NCBI GenBank assembly: GCA_037176725.1 | Contig: JAZBRS010000029.1 | Span: 44,836,001 to 44,900,000, forward strand | Reading direction: 5' to 3' | Source of the DNA: Posidonia oceanica | Lineage: Eukaryota; Streptophyta; Magnoliopsida; Alismatales; Posidoniaceae | Length of the DNA stretch: 64,000 nt | Shown here: in pieces, positions 43,791-53,930 of the stretch | Layout of the letters: each line of letters begins with the position of its first letter | Numbering within the stretch: the stretch's first letter is position 1 | Notes under the pieces: generated by a model | Databases searched by the model: none | What the model saw: the letters and a program-made list of their open reading frames with translations, nothing else | Told to the model about the DNA's origin: nothing | Position numbers and translations under genes: made by a program

Positions 43791-46700
43791 GATGCCACGT
43801 AGTGGGATAGAGGGGTACTACACTCCAACCAACCCGAGGGGCTAGCCACCAGGTGGCGGAGTTACATGCTGTGCAGTGAGTGGTGCGAAAGCAGAAGGCA
43901 GTGACTGCACCCCTATCACCGTAGCAGCGAGTAGCTAAGGCGATGGCCGAGGCGGAGGTGCAGTAGGGAAAGCTTGAAATGCAGGAGTGTAGTGATCCCA
44001 CCATCTCGAAGAGATGGTCCCCGGGACCAGCGAGGGACCTGAGAGGAGAGAGAGGTCACTATGGGTGCGACGGCAAAGAGAGAAAACAAAAGATAAAGCA
44101 AATACGGAGTCGCCACCTAGTCTATTATCGGAAAGACGAGGAAAACCGGGGAAATGAATGAAAACATGCAAATGGATGCAATGTTATGCAAAATGAATGA
44201 CTCGTGCCAAGGATGAGGGAAAAATGATCACTGTGGGCCAGAGAAATGGTAAGGACTCCTGGTACGCACGGGGAAGGTGTTAGGCACCCCCGATACGCCC
44301 GGAATCGGTCTTTCTAGGCTAAACTTGCTTACATGTGTAGGATAACGATGATGCTTGCCTTAACCATGCTATGCCTTGCTATGGATGCTTTAAACATGCC
44401 TTGAATGCCTAAATGGCATGCATGCCTTACTTACATGCTCAAATGTGTGCTCAAGGTGCCATGATGTGTGAAGGAAAGTAAACGTGCAGCCTATGTGCTC
44501 AGCAGCGCTGTCAGTGATCCGAACAGGGCGTGCCTGGATCGTGAGAACTCTAGACAGTAAGCATCACTGCTCTAAATGCAATGCAAGCCAGAAAACAAAT
44601 GCTGAGTAAAACCACGTAATGCAAGCGAGAAACAAAACATCGGGTAAAACCACGTAATGCGGATAGCGACACGCAAAGGGGAAACAAAGCAGAAGTAGAA
44701 AACCATGCAATGCAGGAGTACGACAAACAAAGGGAAGCAAAATAAGAGCGATAAAACCTGATCTATGTGCTCGAGAAGACAGATCGAGAAAACAATGCAT
44801 GCGATGCAAGTTACAAGGCAATGAGTGATACGTAGTGATTCTGGTGGGCATAACTTGAGGATCTGAGGCTTGATCTGAAACAACTTAGGTTAGAATGAAA
44901 GATCATTCAACCAGGAAGACCAGGAAAGTTAAATCATGAATATCCAATGGTCCGATCAAAAGTTATTCAGAAATCAAGCTAGATGGCTCAAGGGTCAGAA
45001 AATGTGGTCTAAATGGGGGTCTAAATGCAAAATACCCCTAAGTGCGTGCAACACAGGGTGTCCTACATGCAATGAGGCTAAATGTGCTGGAAAAGATGCA
45101 AGGATGCTACGTGCAATGATATGAGAATGCTATGCATGCAAAAATGCAAAAGATAGGGACCTAAATGTAATTGAAACAAACTACAGGATCCTATATGCAA
45201 TGACATGGCAAAATGCAATGCAACAGGACAAATGCATGCTAAAACATTATTGTAGCAATGTATGGGAATAGTAGGGGATAAATGCAACATTAATTAAAAG
45301 GTATGCAGACAATCATGCAAGAAATGGAGCTATATGCAATTTTGAAAACATGTTGGACCTAAGTGCAAAGCAAAAGAAATATGCAAGCACACTACAGATG
45401 GATTTTAGGGCTAACATGCAATTAGACCTAATTTTTGGGTTTTAAATGCAAAATAGGATGCAAACAGGAAGAAAGTAAGCATAAGGACCTATATGTAATT
45501 TTGAAAACATGTAGGGCTTAAAATGCAAAGCTAAACAGATATGCAAACAAGCAACAGCTTAAGATAAGGACTAACATGCAATTTTGAAAACTGTAGGACC
45601 TTATTACAATGCATTGTGGTGAAAAATGCAACTTAAATGACTACTGGAAATGATACAGGACTTAAGTGCAAATAAAATAAAGTGCTGGACTAAACTGCAA
45701 TGCAATATAGTTTAAAAACACACTTAAATGAATGGATGTATGCTTAGAGGACTAAAATGCAATAAAAGTAAGTTAAGGGATTAAACAGTAATGCAATAAG
45801 ATAGAAAAACATGATTTAAATGATTAAATGCATGATCTGTGGACTGAAATGCAATTAAAATAAGTTATAGGACATTTATGCAATGCAATAAGATTTAAAA
45901 TGAAATTTAAATGAATGATTGTAAATTGGATTTAAATGTAAATAAAATAAACTACAGGACTAAAATGCAATGCAGTATGATTTAAAATGAAATTAAATGA
46001 TCTGAATGAATGGATGCAGGACTGATATGCAATTAAACTAAAATGCTGGACTAAAATGTAATGTAGTAAGATTTTAAATCAGATTAAATGATTTTTAATC
46101 AAACTCTGGACCTAAATGAAAAGAAAATAAACTGGCGGACTTAATGTTAATGCAGTACGATTTTAAATCAGATTTAAATGAAATCTAAACAAACTCAGGA
46201 CCTGCATGTAAACCTAGAAACCTACTGTACTTTATTTCAATGCCTAATGAAACTTAACATTAAAATCTTATAAAACCTAATGCTACAGTAACATGCGGGC
46301 TACCGGCGAGGAGTTCGGCATTGCAGCGGCGATGCAGGAGGCGGCGGAGCACGGGTGGCACTCAGGGAGGTCTGGCGGAGTCCGGCAGAGGTCGGGGAGC
46401 GCTCCGAAGGGTCGGCGGTGCTCCAGAGCGTCGCTACGTCCGATCGCGCCGATGACAACGCCGGAGAAGACGATGAAACCCGGCGAGGTGCAGAACGTGC
46501 CACAGAGCTCGAAACGCGCAAAAAAAGGCATGGGAAGCAAGAGGAGAGCAAGGTGAAGCTTGGGGGAGTTTCGATTACCTGTTGGAGCGTGCGGGGAGGT
46601 CTGTCGACCTCAGGTAACCTCTGTCAGTGGCGTGGCAAGTGGAGGAGGAGCTGGAGGCTGCGGTTGCGGCTGGGGAGGATCACGGCGTATTGCAGGAAGG

Positions 46701-47559
46701 TCTCCGGAGCTCGCGGAGGCCTCAGGTGGCCGTTTGCCCGCTCAGAACCCAAAAGTGGCAGAATGGGTTCCTTCGAAAGATTTTGTTCACCTTTGGCGAC
46801 TGTGTGGCTCTCTTGGGCTAGGGTCCTCTCTCTGGATGGGTGGTGGCTCCAGGAAGGTGGAGAGGGAGTGCTGTGTGAGTGTCGATCTTAGGAGCATCTG
46901 TGTGTGTTTTTCTTCTTTTTCTCTCTCCTCCCCCTCCTTCTGTGTGTGTCCGGGTCGATTGGGTTCTCTCCTGTGGAGGAAGAAGAAGGGCTGTGAGGAT
47001 GCTGTTCGGTGGGTTGGAGTGTTCCTCCTCTCCCTTCGTGCTGTTCCAGTGAGGTCCTTAGTTTTTTTTGTGGAGATGGAGGAGTTGGGTCCTATCATGG
47101 TTGTTGTGGGTGTGTTGGGGAGGAAGGAGAGAGCTCTGGTATGGTCGTGCCTGAAGGCCTTCTTCTGTGTCGTCCCGAGTGTGGAGGGGTTGGAGGTTGG
47201 TGTCTTTGTTTTGTTCGGGTATCTGTGCCTCCTGTGGGAGGGGCAGTCCCAGTGGTGGGTCTCGGTTGCTGTTTTTGTGGTCAAGTCCCGTTGTAGTTCG
47301 AGGAGTGGGGTTCTTTTTGTGGAGATCGAGGAGTGGGAGCAGAGGTGAGGTTGCTGTTGTGGGGGAGAGAAGGAGGAGTGGGAGAAGAGAGGAGGTTGCA
47401 GTTGTCGTGGAGGAGTTCGGTTCTCTGTTGTGGTTGCTGTGGGTGTTCCTCCTTTTTCCTCCTTGGTGCAGTTCCAGTGTGATCGTTGGGGAGAGAAGGA
47501 GGAGTGGGAGAAGAGAGGAGGTGCAGTTGGAGGGAAGGAGGGAAGAGTGGGACGTGGGT

Positions 47560-47815
47560 GAAATGAGGAGAAGAGAAAAAAAGAAAGAGAAAATGGTGAG
47601 AGAGAAAATAAAGAAAAGGAAGAAAGGAGGAAAGAAAAGAAATGAAAAGAAAGAAAAGAAAAGAAAGAGGATGGTTGGCTGGTGTGGAACAAGAAGAAAA
47701 GAATGAAAGAAAGAAAAAGAAAGAAAAGGAAGAAGAGAAAGAAGAAGAAGGAAGGAAGAAAAGGAGGGAAAAGAGAAGAAAAAGAAAATGAAGGAAAAAG
47801 GATGAGAGAATGGGC
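47560..47815 (+). repeat. Long polypurine stretch in LTR2
   Basis: About 250 bases almost only A and G (gaaagaaaaag and gaggagaagag words), interrupted by few pyrimidines. Similar shorter tracts lie in LTR3 (57960-58090, 58960-59235). Confidence 0.8.
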
Positions 47816-47910
47816 TTTAGGGTTTAGAGTTTTAGGTTTAGGGTTTAGGGTTTAGGGTTTAGGTTTAGGGTTTAGGTTTAGGGTTTTAGGGTTTAGGTTT
47901 AAGTTTAGAT
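47815..47910 (+). repeat. Telomere-like TTTAGGG repeats in LTR2
   Basis: About ten units of TTTAGGG and one-base variants (TTTAGG, TTTTAGGG), the plant telomere unit. It lies inside the LTR near its start, and LTR G shows a short aaccctaaccctaaccc at the corresponding place (62380), so it is LTR sequence and not a chromosome end. Confidence 0.8.
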
Positions 47911-47985
47911 GGGTTGTGGGCTTGAGGTTTTGATGCCAGAGAGAGAGAGCCATTAGCACTAAAATCGAAAAATGGGGTGTCAACA

Positions 47986-48010
47986 GATGCCCCTCCCTGA
48001 GCGAGGTCGA
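47986..48010 (-). other. Polypurine tract of element E
   Basis: Minus strand: CTCGCTCAGGGAGGGGCATC directly before TGTTGACACC. The same sequence precedes LTR3 at 59792. Confidence 0.75.
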
Positions 48011-48960
48011 GGGAACCAAGGCCGTTGCTCAGGGTTGACAAGACACTCCACTTGACGTCGATAAGAGCTAGATGTTGCTGTTGGCATGAGTCACTTATTC
48101 GGCAGATGCACCGAAAATCATGACTCTTTGTCGTAATGCAGACGCTGATGTGATGCTACTCTAATGCTATGCTTACACTAACGCTCATTGCGCAGTACTC
48201 CACTAGGGGAAAAGCGAGTGATGCATGCACGTGGTGTGGCGAAAAAATGCAATGCAATGCAAAAGGTCACTGGGCAATATAGGAAGGCCAGTCGACAGAG
48301 TGCGCTGAGCGGTGTACAACTCAAACGCGGGTGTGCCATTCGCCAAGCTTTGCTTAAGACGAAGGCGGTGCTGCTGCAGAAAGTAAAGGCTGAAAGTAAA
48401 GTGCTGGAAGTAAAATGCTATGGATGTGCATGCGTTGGCGGGCACGTAATGCCAAGGAAGTGATCCTGGGCTGTGCACTACCGCAGGTGTCATTCAAAGC
48501 AGCAAACTGTGCAGAGTTGCGGATGTTGAGGATGTCACTTTAAGCAGTGCGCGAACCAGGGGTTCGATTGCTAAGTATGCCATGTCCGGGAAAATGGAAG
48601 GCGGAAGTTGGTGTAATGACTACAAAGGAGTAGCAGCGCAATAAGAATGCAATGTTATGCGATGTTATGCTATGAAATGCAGTATATATACAGTGGGACG
48701 CCGGGCACGCAAAGCTGAGGAAACGATCCTGGCCGCACACCACCGTGAGTTTCATCCAAAGCGGGCAAGCAGTGCAGAGCTGCGGGTGCTGAGGATGCTA
48801 CCTTAAGTGACGCGCGAACTAGGGGCTCGGATTCTAAGCGTGCGATGTCCGTGTGATGATTAGATGCAGTTCTAGGACTGACTCTACGGAGGATAGAAAG
48901 AAGCTACATGATGACATGAAATGAAATGCTAATGTCATGCAACAGAATGCTATTAAACTA
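48010..48960. other. 3' non-coding region of E next to the PPT
   Basis: No coding frame with family resemblance. It aligns with F (59815-60840): shared words include cttattcgg followed by a roughly 10-base inverted partner, gcgctgagcggtgt(a/g)ca and the block cgccgggca(c/t)gc. In F a part of this block is duplicated (about 60340-60530 and 60605-60790). Confidence 0.6.
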
Positions 48961-48969
48961 TGACGAATG

Positions 48970-49320
48970 GGTGATAAGTTAACGGACCTATCGTCGGATA
49001 GTTGGGGAGTATTAGCCCTATGAGGAGTTAACGGACTCATCACCGGATAGTTGGAGCTATCAGCCCGCGAGGAGTTAACGGACTCATCACCGAATAGTTG
49101 GGGTTATCAGCCCGCAAGGAGTTGACGGACTCATCACCGGATAGTTGGGGAGTATCGGCCCGCAAGGAGTTAACGGACTCATCACCGGATAGTTGGGGCT
49201 ATCAGCCCATGAGGAGTTAACGGACTCATCACCGGATAGTTGGGGCTATCAGCCCACGAGGACTTAACAGACTCATCACCGGATAGTTAGGGCTATCAGC
49301 CCGTGAGGAGTGGAGAGTTG
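48970..49320. repeat. 45-base double-hairpin array in E
   Basis: Seven units of about 45 bases: gGAGTtaacggACTCatcacc then GGATAGttgggg(c)TATC and agcccg. The first unit has a longer first stem (GATAaGT...ACcTATC). Related to D 24541 and F 60843. Confidence 0.9.
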
Positions 49321-49384
49321 TGGGAAAATCGAACCAGATGGTATGGTAGAGGTCCGTAGGCCGTCCCACGACAGTTGGGGATGT

Positions 49385-49790
49385 TAGCCTAATGAGGGTG
49401 AGGTGATACCAGAGGGCAGCAGAAAGAGATGCCCCTGGTATCAGGGATGATACCAGGGGACCACCGAGGCGCCCTTGGCATTGAAGGTGGTGACAGGCCA
49501 GCGAGTCTGTTAGGCAAGAGAAGTAATCACAAATGGGATGACTTATAACCACAGATGCAAAGGAAAAACCGTACCCGAAGGTGTGGCCAAGGCCTGTAGA
49601 CGTTCCCGTAACAGTTAGGGATGTCAGCCCAATGTAGATGGAAATGTGATACCAGAGGATAGCCAAATAAAGATGCCCCTGGTATCGGTGAAAGATACCA
49701 GGGGACAGTCGAAGCGCCCTTGGCATCGAAATGCAAAGTGGAGACAAAACTAACGTGTTTACCAGCCGAGTAGTTAGGGATACCAGCCCG
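49385..49790. repeat. 12-bp-stem hairpin modules in E
   Basis: Two modules with gatgCCCCTGGTATCA ggga TGATACCAGGGG (49432-49462) and gatgCCCCTGGTATC ggtgaaa GATACCAGGGG (49672-49702), each followed by gcgcccttggcat(c/t)g. Between them are gttggggatgtcagccc-type hairpins (49371-49400, 49605-49635). Confidence 0.85.
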
Positions 49791-49794
49791 GTTG

Positions 49795-50190
49795 CCGGAT
49801 AGTTAGGACTATCAGCCCGGGGTGACATTTTAACGGGTGTCGACCAAGCAGTTAGGGCTGCCAGCCCAGATAGACATGAAGGAGCTAGACGGAATGACGG
49901 GTGTCAACCGAGCAGTTAGGGCTGCCAGTCTGGATAGACATGAAGGAACTAGACAGAATGACGGGTGTCAACTGAGTAGTTAGGGCTGCCAGCCCAGATA
50001 GACATGAAGGAACTAGACAGAATGACGGGTGTCAACCGAGCAGTTAGGGTTGCCAGTCTGGATAGACATGAAGGAACTAGACAGAATGACGGGTGTCAAC
50101 CAAGCAGTTAGGGCTGCCAGCCCAGATAGACATGAAGGAACTAGATAGAATGATGGGTGTCAATCGAGCAATTAGGACTGCCAGCCCGGT
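49795..50190. repeat. 64-base double-hairpin array in E
   Basis: Five to six units of about 64 bases: aaTGACgggtGTCAaccgaGCAGttagggCTGCcagccc, then gatagacatgaaggaactagacag. The first stem is TGAC/GTCA, the second GCAG/CTGC. Some units carry one-base changes (for example ccagtctgg). Confidence 0.9.
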
Positions 50191-50199
50191 GCAATGAGA

Positions 50200-51660
50200 T
50201 GAATGCAGGGGCTCACCGTGCAATGTGCAATGCTAGTGGGGAATGCAATTGATTAATGCAATGCGAATGCAAGGAAAGTGCGAGGGATACAAGAAGGAAA
50301 ACAGGGACCCATCGTGGTGGGTGTGCAATGGTCTCAGTGTGGACTTGCATTGTAATGTCACGGGGTGACAAACAATGAACATACCGGTCATCACAGACCT
50401 CCCAACGCGGTGGGGGCCAAAACTTTGAAAAAAGTGCAGAGCCTCTGAGCGAGGTCAGGCAACAAATGCTCGTCCTTGACTCCAGTTTTCGAAAACAAGG
50501 AGAAGGGGAAGATAGATTATAATGCATGCATGTTTTTGGGCGGCTTAGGATTCAAAGCAGCTGATGCCGAGAGGATGCTTCTACATTTTCTAACTCAGAG
50601 GATTCTCGATCCTCACACAACACCATGCCGAGTTGTGGTTGGTGGCTCTCATTCTTACTCTTGGTTCAGGATGAGACCTTAGCTTCGTAGAGTATAGCCG
50701 TTGGCTGCATGTGGGTAGCAGAAGCGTTGGATGTAGCTTCGTAGCTTCCCTCTTAAATCCTTAGGGATCGACTACCGCTATTGACGCTCTCGAGTTGATT
50801 TTTCTTTTCCCCTCATGAGTGACTGGAGTTGCATCTAGCCTACCAGGGAGGTAGAGTTATTGTCTGCATTAGGGGTTGGAGCGTGCTGCTTCGCTCAGAG
50901 GGTGGGGCCAGGTCCTCCCGATAATGTTTCCCGTGCAGTTGGCAATGTGGTGCTTGGAGTTGGGGGTTGAGATGGCTTCGATGCTCGTTCGAATCACTCC
51001 TCTCATGGGTGTCTTCTTTCTTCGACTTCTTTCCTCATTTTTCTTTAATGTCCAGCATGCATATCTTGTTATCATATTTCTTTTGCCCACATGATCTCTA
51101 TTCTTTTGGATATGCATGACTTCGCCCTCTTGGGGTAGCAGTCCCTGATGAGGTGTTAAGAGTTCGGCTGGTCGGCGTACACCCTTAGCCTTTGCAATGT
51201 GTACCGGCAGCCTCTAGCTATGCTCTACTCTGCTTTGGTCCTCTCCATGTCTGGTGGACTCTCTTGATAAGGTGGATCTCGCTTCTAGGAGTTTTGAACT
51301 CAGCGAGATGCTCTGTTATGCTCTAAGTCTCACACTGTGGCCACATGCAAGAAATGGCGCTGCTCAGGTGAGACCTGCATGAGATTGTCGATGCTTGATT
51401 TCCTCTCGGTGTAGCTTGTTTGTCCAAAGCCGGTTTTTGGATTATGCAAATGATTATGTGTTTGTAGGTTTTACACATGTTTTTGGGCTTTGTGGATTTT
51501 GTAATTTTTGATTTTTGGTTTAAGAAAAGCTAAAGGAGGAAACCAGCAGAAAGAAAAACATGTTTTTTGTTTTTGATTTTCTTGATTTTTTTAGTGCTTT
51601 CGTCTTTTATGGGAAATGATATGTACATGCAGAGGTGATATGTACGTGCAGGAAGTGATA
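50200..51660. other. Non-coding region of E between hairpin arrays
   Basis: No supported gene. 50280-51120 aligns with F 61440-62297 (shared cacgaggtgacaaac-like words, gcctctgagcgaggtcaggc, and the Tctttcttcgacttct stretch). 51120-51660 has no counterpart left in F, since LTR G is inserted there. Confidence 0.55.
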
Positions 51661-51669
51661 TATATGTGC

Positions 51670-51825
51670 AAGAAGATAAGCTAACGGGCCTATCGCCGAG
51701 CAGTTGGGGTTGCCAACCCGGATAGACATTTTGACGGGCGTCAACCGGGCAGTTAGGGTTGCTAGCCCGGATAGACATTTTGACGGGCGTCAACCGGACA
51801 GTTAAGGCTGCCAACCCAAATGCAG
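51670..51825. repeat. Third double-hairpin cluster in E, beside gag
   Basis: Three units: one with GATA...TATC and GCA...TGC, then two with TTGAC gggc GTCAA followed by a second hairpin with the loop gttaggg. The first stem is one pair longer than in the 64-base array. Confidence 0.85.
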
Positions 51826-51986
51826 AGGAATGAAAACGGAATGCATGTTTTTTGGGGTTTTCATGTGTTTTGTATTTTTTATGGGTTTTCTGATATGGCG
51901 AGAAAACGCAAAACAAAACAAAAAGAAACAAAAAGACAAAGCAAGAAGTAAAGGAGAAAGTAAGAGGGACGTACCTGTCAGCAACC

Positions 51987-53801
51987 TCAGGATGGAGGTG
52001 CTGGGTCCGCTCCTACGTTGTTGGTGTAGTTGGTGGGGTCTGCTGTTGGCAGTGCGGGGAGCACTGGGGCTGTCGGAGCTGCTGATGGCAGTGCGGAGAG
52101 CACTGGAGCTGCTAGGGTTGAAAGAGATACAGACCTGGATGGTATTGCGATCGGGTTTGCTGTCGATGTTGCCGTTGCATCTCCAAGCGTCCCCCGGGTG
52201 AACTGGGAAAGGTGAGCAGAGGAGATTGCGCTGATGAGATCAGAAGGATCCATCGGGGCGGAGCTGGACTCAAAGAAGACTGGAGTGAGGGAGAAGACCC
52301 CCGAGGTTCTGACATCTTCGTAGCCTGCAAGCTCGGAAGAGGAAGGGCCGGCTACATTAAGTTGTGCAAGTGCTGGTGCAAGTGCGTGTGCAGGTGTCGG
52401 TGTGGGTGCTGCCTCCTGTGCGACAACGCTGATGACCTTGCAGTCGATCAGGCCCTGAACAGCATCCCGTAAAGTGAAGCAGTTATCCGTCGAGTGCCCC
52501 GTGGCTCGATGGAAGCTGCAGAACTGATCCGTGTTATGCCACCGCGAAGGGGGATTCGGTGACGGACGGACAGCCAGGAGTCTCAGGTGTGACTCAACCT
52601 GGGGAAAGATGACACTCAGTGGTTCAGCCAGAGGGGTGTAAGCACTCTTGGCTCGACGAGGTCGTCTTTGTCCTGGTTGGAGCCTTTGTCGAGCGGGTGC
52701 GATGTGATGCACGGGCTCGACAGTGGCAGTGTGTGCAAAACTATGTGCATACTCTAGCGGAAAAGAGTCTGGCTGACTCGCTGCAATGGTAGGCACTGTG
52801 GGAGGCTCGACATATGCGACAGCGTGCTGTTCGGAGTAGCCGGGAGCAGAGTCTCTATTGCGGGTGCCGCGGCGGCGATTGTTGTTGGAGTTGTTGTCGA
52901 TCTGCCCAACTATTGCGGTAAGTGCGGGGAAATGCCCACTTCGCTGTGTGCTTTCCACACAGGCGCCAAATCTAATCAGCGATGCAAGACTAGTGATTGG
53001 ATGGATGGATAGCAGGGCACCAATCGCTGGCTGCGCCCTTTTGATGATCATGTCGATAGATTCCTTGACAGAGGGTCTATCTCTGACCTGGGCAGCTACA
53101 GAACGCCAATGACTGACATACTCCCCTAATGGCTCATGGGGCCTCTGCTGAATGGCGACAAGATCCTCTCGCTTGGGAATCAAGTCAAGGTTGAAAGAAT
53201 ACTGATCTAGGAAAGCCTGGGAAAGGTCTTTCCAAGTCTGAATCGCAGCCATGTCAAGGGAAGTGAACCACTTGAGCGCGGGGCCAGTCAGACTCTTCTG
53301 GAATAGGCGGATCAGGAGCCTATCGTCAGCCCGAAGCTGAGGAAGGTCTCCGCAGTATGCCTTCAGATGTGAAATAGGGCAGCCTCTACCGTTGTACTTT
53401 TCGAATTCTAGGATGTGGAATTTTGCTGGGAGTGTCGCCTCTGGAAAGTGACAGAGGTCCCAGAATCGGTAGGACTGGCGGTTCGTGCCTTGCACTTGAC
53501 GAAGCGCTCTTTCTAGATTATCCAACCTAGCGAGGTAGGTATCTGAAGTTGCTGCTGGCAATGCTTGTGCAGTAGAGGCAGGAACAGCGTATGCTGTGTG
53601 GGTCGCGTGAAAGTGCTCCTCCGGATCCACCATCATGCCACCTAGTGTTGTAGTGTGAGGGCCAGTGTACCCGTGTGAGGGTGCAAAGTGCGGTGATATG
53701 TATGCAGGAGCCTGAATATTCTGATGCAAAGGAGATGAGTAAAAGGCATGCTGTGCAGTGTAAGGTGTAGTGTATGGAGGCTGCAGCTGCTGCGCTGGCA
53801 T
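51987..53801 (-). CDS. Intact gag of element E
   Basis: A 604-codon frame, the only complete long gene in the window. It starts MPAQQLQPPYTTPYTAQHAF; a TAG a few codons upstream, shared with D, supports this Met. Residues 1-100 are Pro/Gln/His-rich; about 115-290 form the capsid-type domain (FWDLCHFPEATLPAKFHILE, GRGCPISHLKAYCGDLPQLR, LTGPALKWFTSLDMAAIQTW); then an Asn/Arg-rich part, and near residue 430 a zinc motif C-x2-H-x4-H-x4-C (FCSFHRATGHSTDNC). The C-terminus is Ala/Ser/Pro-rich with alternating SALPSA/LPALPTA. Gag would build cytoplasmic particles around element RNA. With no pol in E, it would need enzymes in trans. An intact frame next to decayed D suggests younger age or constraint. 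Confidence 0.9.
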   Translation of the reverse strand: MPAQQLQPPYTTPYTAQHAFYSSPLHQNIQAPAYISPHFAPSHGYTGPHTTTLGGMMVDPEEHFHATHTAYAVPASTAQALPAATSDTYLARLDNLERALRQVQGTNRQSYRFWDLCHFPEATLPAKFHILEFEKYNGRGCPISHLKAYCGDLPQLRADDRLLIRLFQKSLTGPALKWFTSLDMAAIQTWKDLSQAFLDQYSFNLDLIPKREDLVAIQQRPHEPLGEYVSHWRSVAAQVRDRPSVKESIDMIIKRAQPAIGALLSIHPITSLASLIRFGACVESTQRSGHFPALTAIVGQIDNNSNNNRRRGTRNRDSAPGYSEQHAVAYVEPPTVPTIAASQPDSFPLEYAHSFAHTATVEPVHHIAPARQRLQPGQRRPRRAKSAYTPLAEPLSVIFPQVESHLRLLAVRPSPNPPSRWHNTDQFCSFHRATGHSTDNCFTLRDAVQGLIDCKVISVVAQEAAPTPTPAHALAPALAQLNVAGPSSSELAGYEDVRTSGVFSLTPVFFESSSAPMDPSDLISAISSAHLSQFTRGTLGDATATSTANPIAIPSRSVSLSTLAAPVLSALPSAAPTAPVLPALPTADPTNYTNNVGADPAPPS

Positions 53802-53930
53802 GGTGCCGGGAAACGGGTTATATGGGTGCTACACTCCTGCCAATCCAAAAGACTGGCCACCAAATGACGGAGTTGCATGTTGTGCAAAGTGTTGTGTATG
53901 TGCAGGAGGTAGATAAGGCGTCTGCATTGC

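Larger units (their letters stand above)
21606..47985 (-). mobile_element. Element D: Tat/Ogre-like retrotransposon with LTR1 and LTR2
   Basis: Minus-strand order from right: LTR2 (43988-47985), gag, linker with protease, RT, RNase H, second RNase H, integrase, extra PMD-like ORF, hairpin-repeat 3' region, PPT, LTR1. A second RNase H between RNase H and integrase is the hallmark of the Tat lineage, which includes Ogre. Without solo LTR C the interior is about 13.6 kb. No PBS is found next to LTR2: gag sequence starts at once. The flanking LTRs differ in length, and LTR2 also borders element E, so D is part of a chain and not a simple insertion. Confidence 0.8.
43988..47985 (-). repeat. LTR2: LTR shared between D and E (3998 bp)
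   Basis: Right end GTGTCAACA followed by the PPT of E; left end TGTAGTGATCCC followed by gag of D. Contains the reversed conserved core (44251-44320), the reversed GGAGTCGCCACC motif (about 44106), degenerate repeats (45130-46250), a GC-rich block (46290-47560), a 250-base polypurine stretch (47560-47815) and TTTAGGG-like repeats (47815-47910). Only weak traces of the CGTTTTGCGTGC minisatellite. Open frames in the GC-rich block (46355-47706) lack recognisable domains and are not called. Confidence 0.82.
47986..53930 (-). mobile_element. Element E interior: gag-only Tat/Ogre-like element
   Basis: Lies between LTR2 and LTR3. It has a PPT at 47986, a hairpin-repeat 3' region, and an intact gag (51987-53801), but no protease, RT, RNase H or integrase. 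At 5.9 kb it is less than half of D. Such gag-only partners of autonomous Tat elements are known in other plants (for example zeon next to cinful in maize). Either pol was deleted or E belongs to a non-autonomous family. As in D, no PBS is seen beside the upstream LTR. Confidence 0.75.

Noticed and set aside
46355..47706. Several overlapping frames of 95-301 codons in LTR2
   Set aside because: They sit in the GC-rich and polypurine blocks of the LTR, overlap on both strands, and have no recognisable family.
47815..47910. Real chromosome end or subtelomere
   Set aside because: The tract is short, degenerate and inside an LTR, with retrotransposon sequence on both sides.
43988..47985. LTR2 as an independent solo LTR inserted in a longer element
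   Set aside because: The flanks (AGGAG and GATGC) are not a target duplication, and the right flank is a PPT as expected for a 3' LTR. LTR3 behaves the same way.
47986..50190. Repeats with regular spacing considered as a CRISPR array
   Set aside because: The intervals are parts of the same unit and not unique spacers, the unit is a double hairpin inside a plant retrotransposon, and no cas genes exist here.
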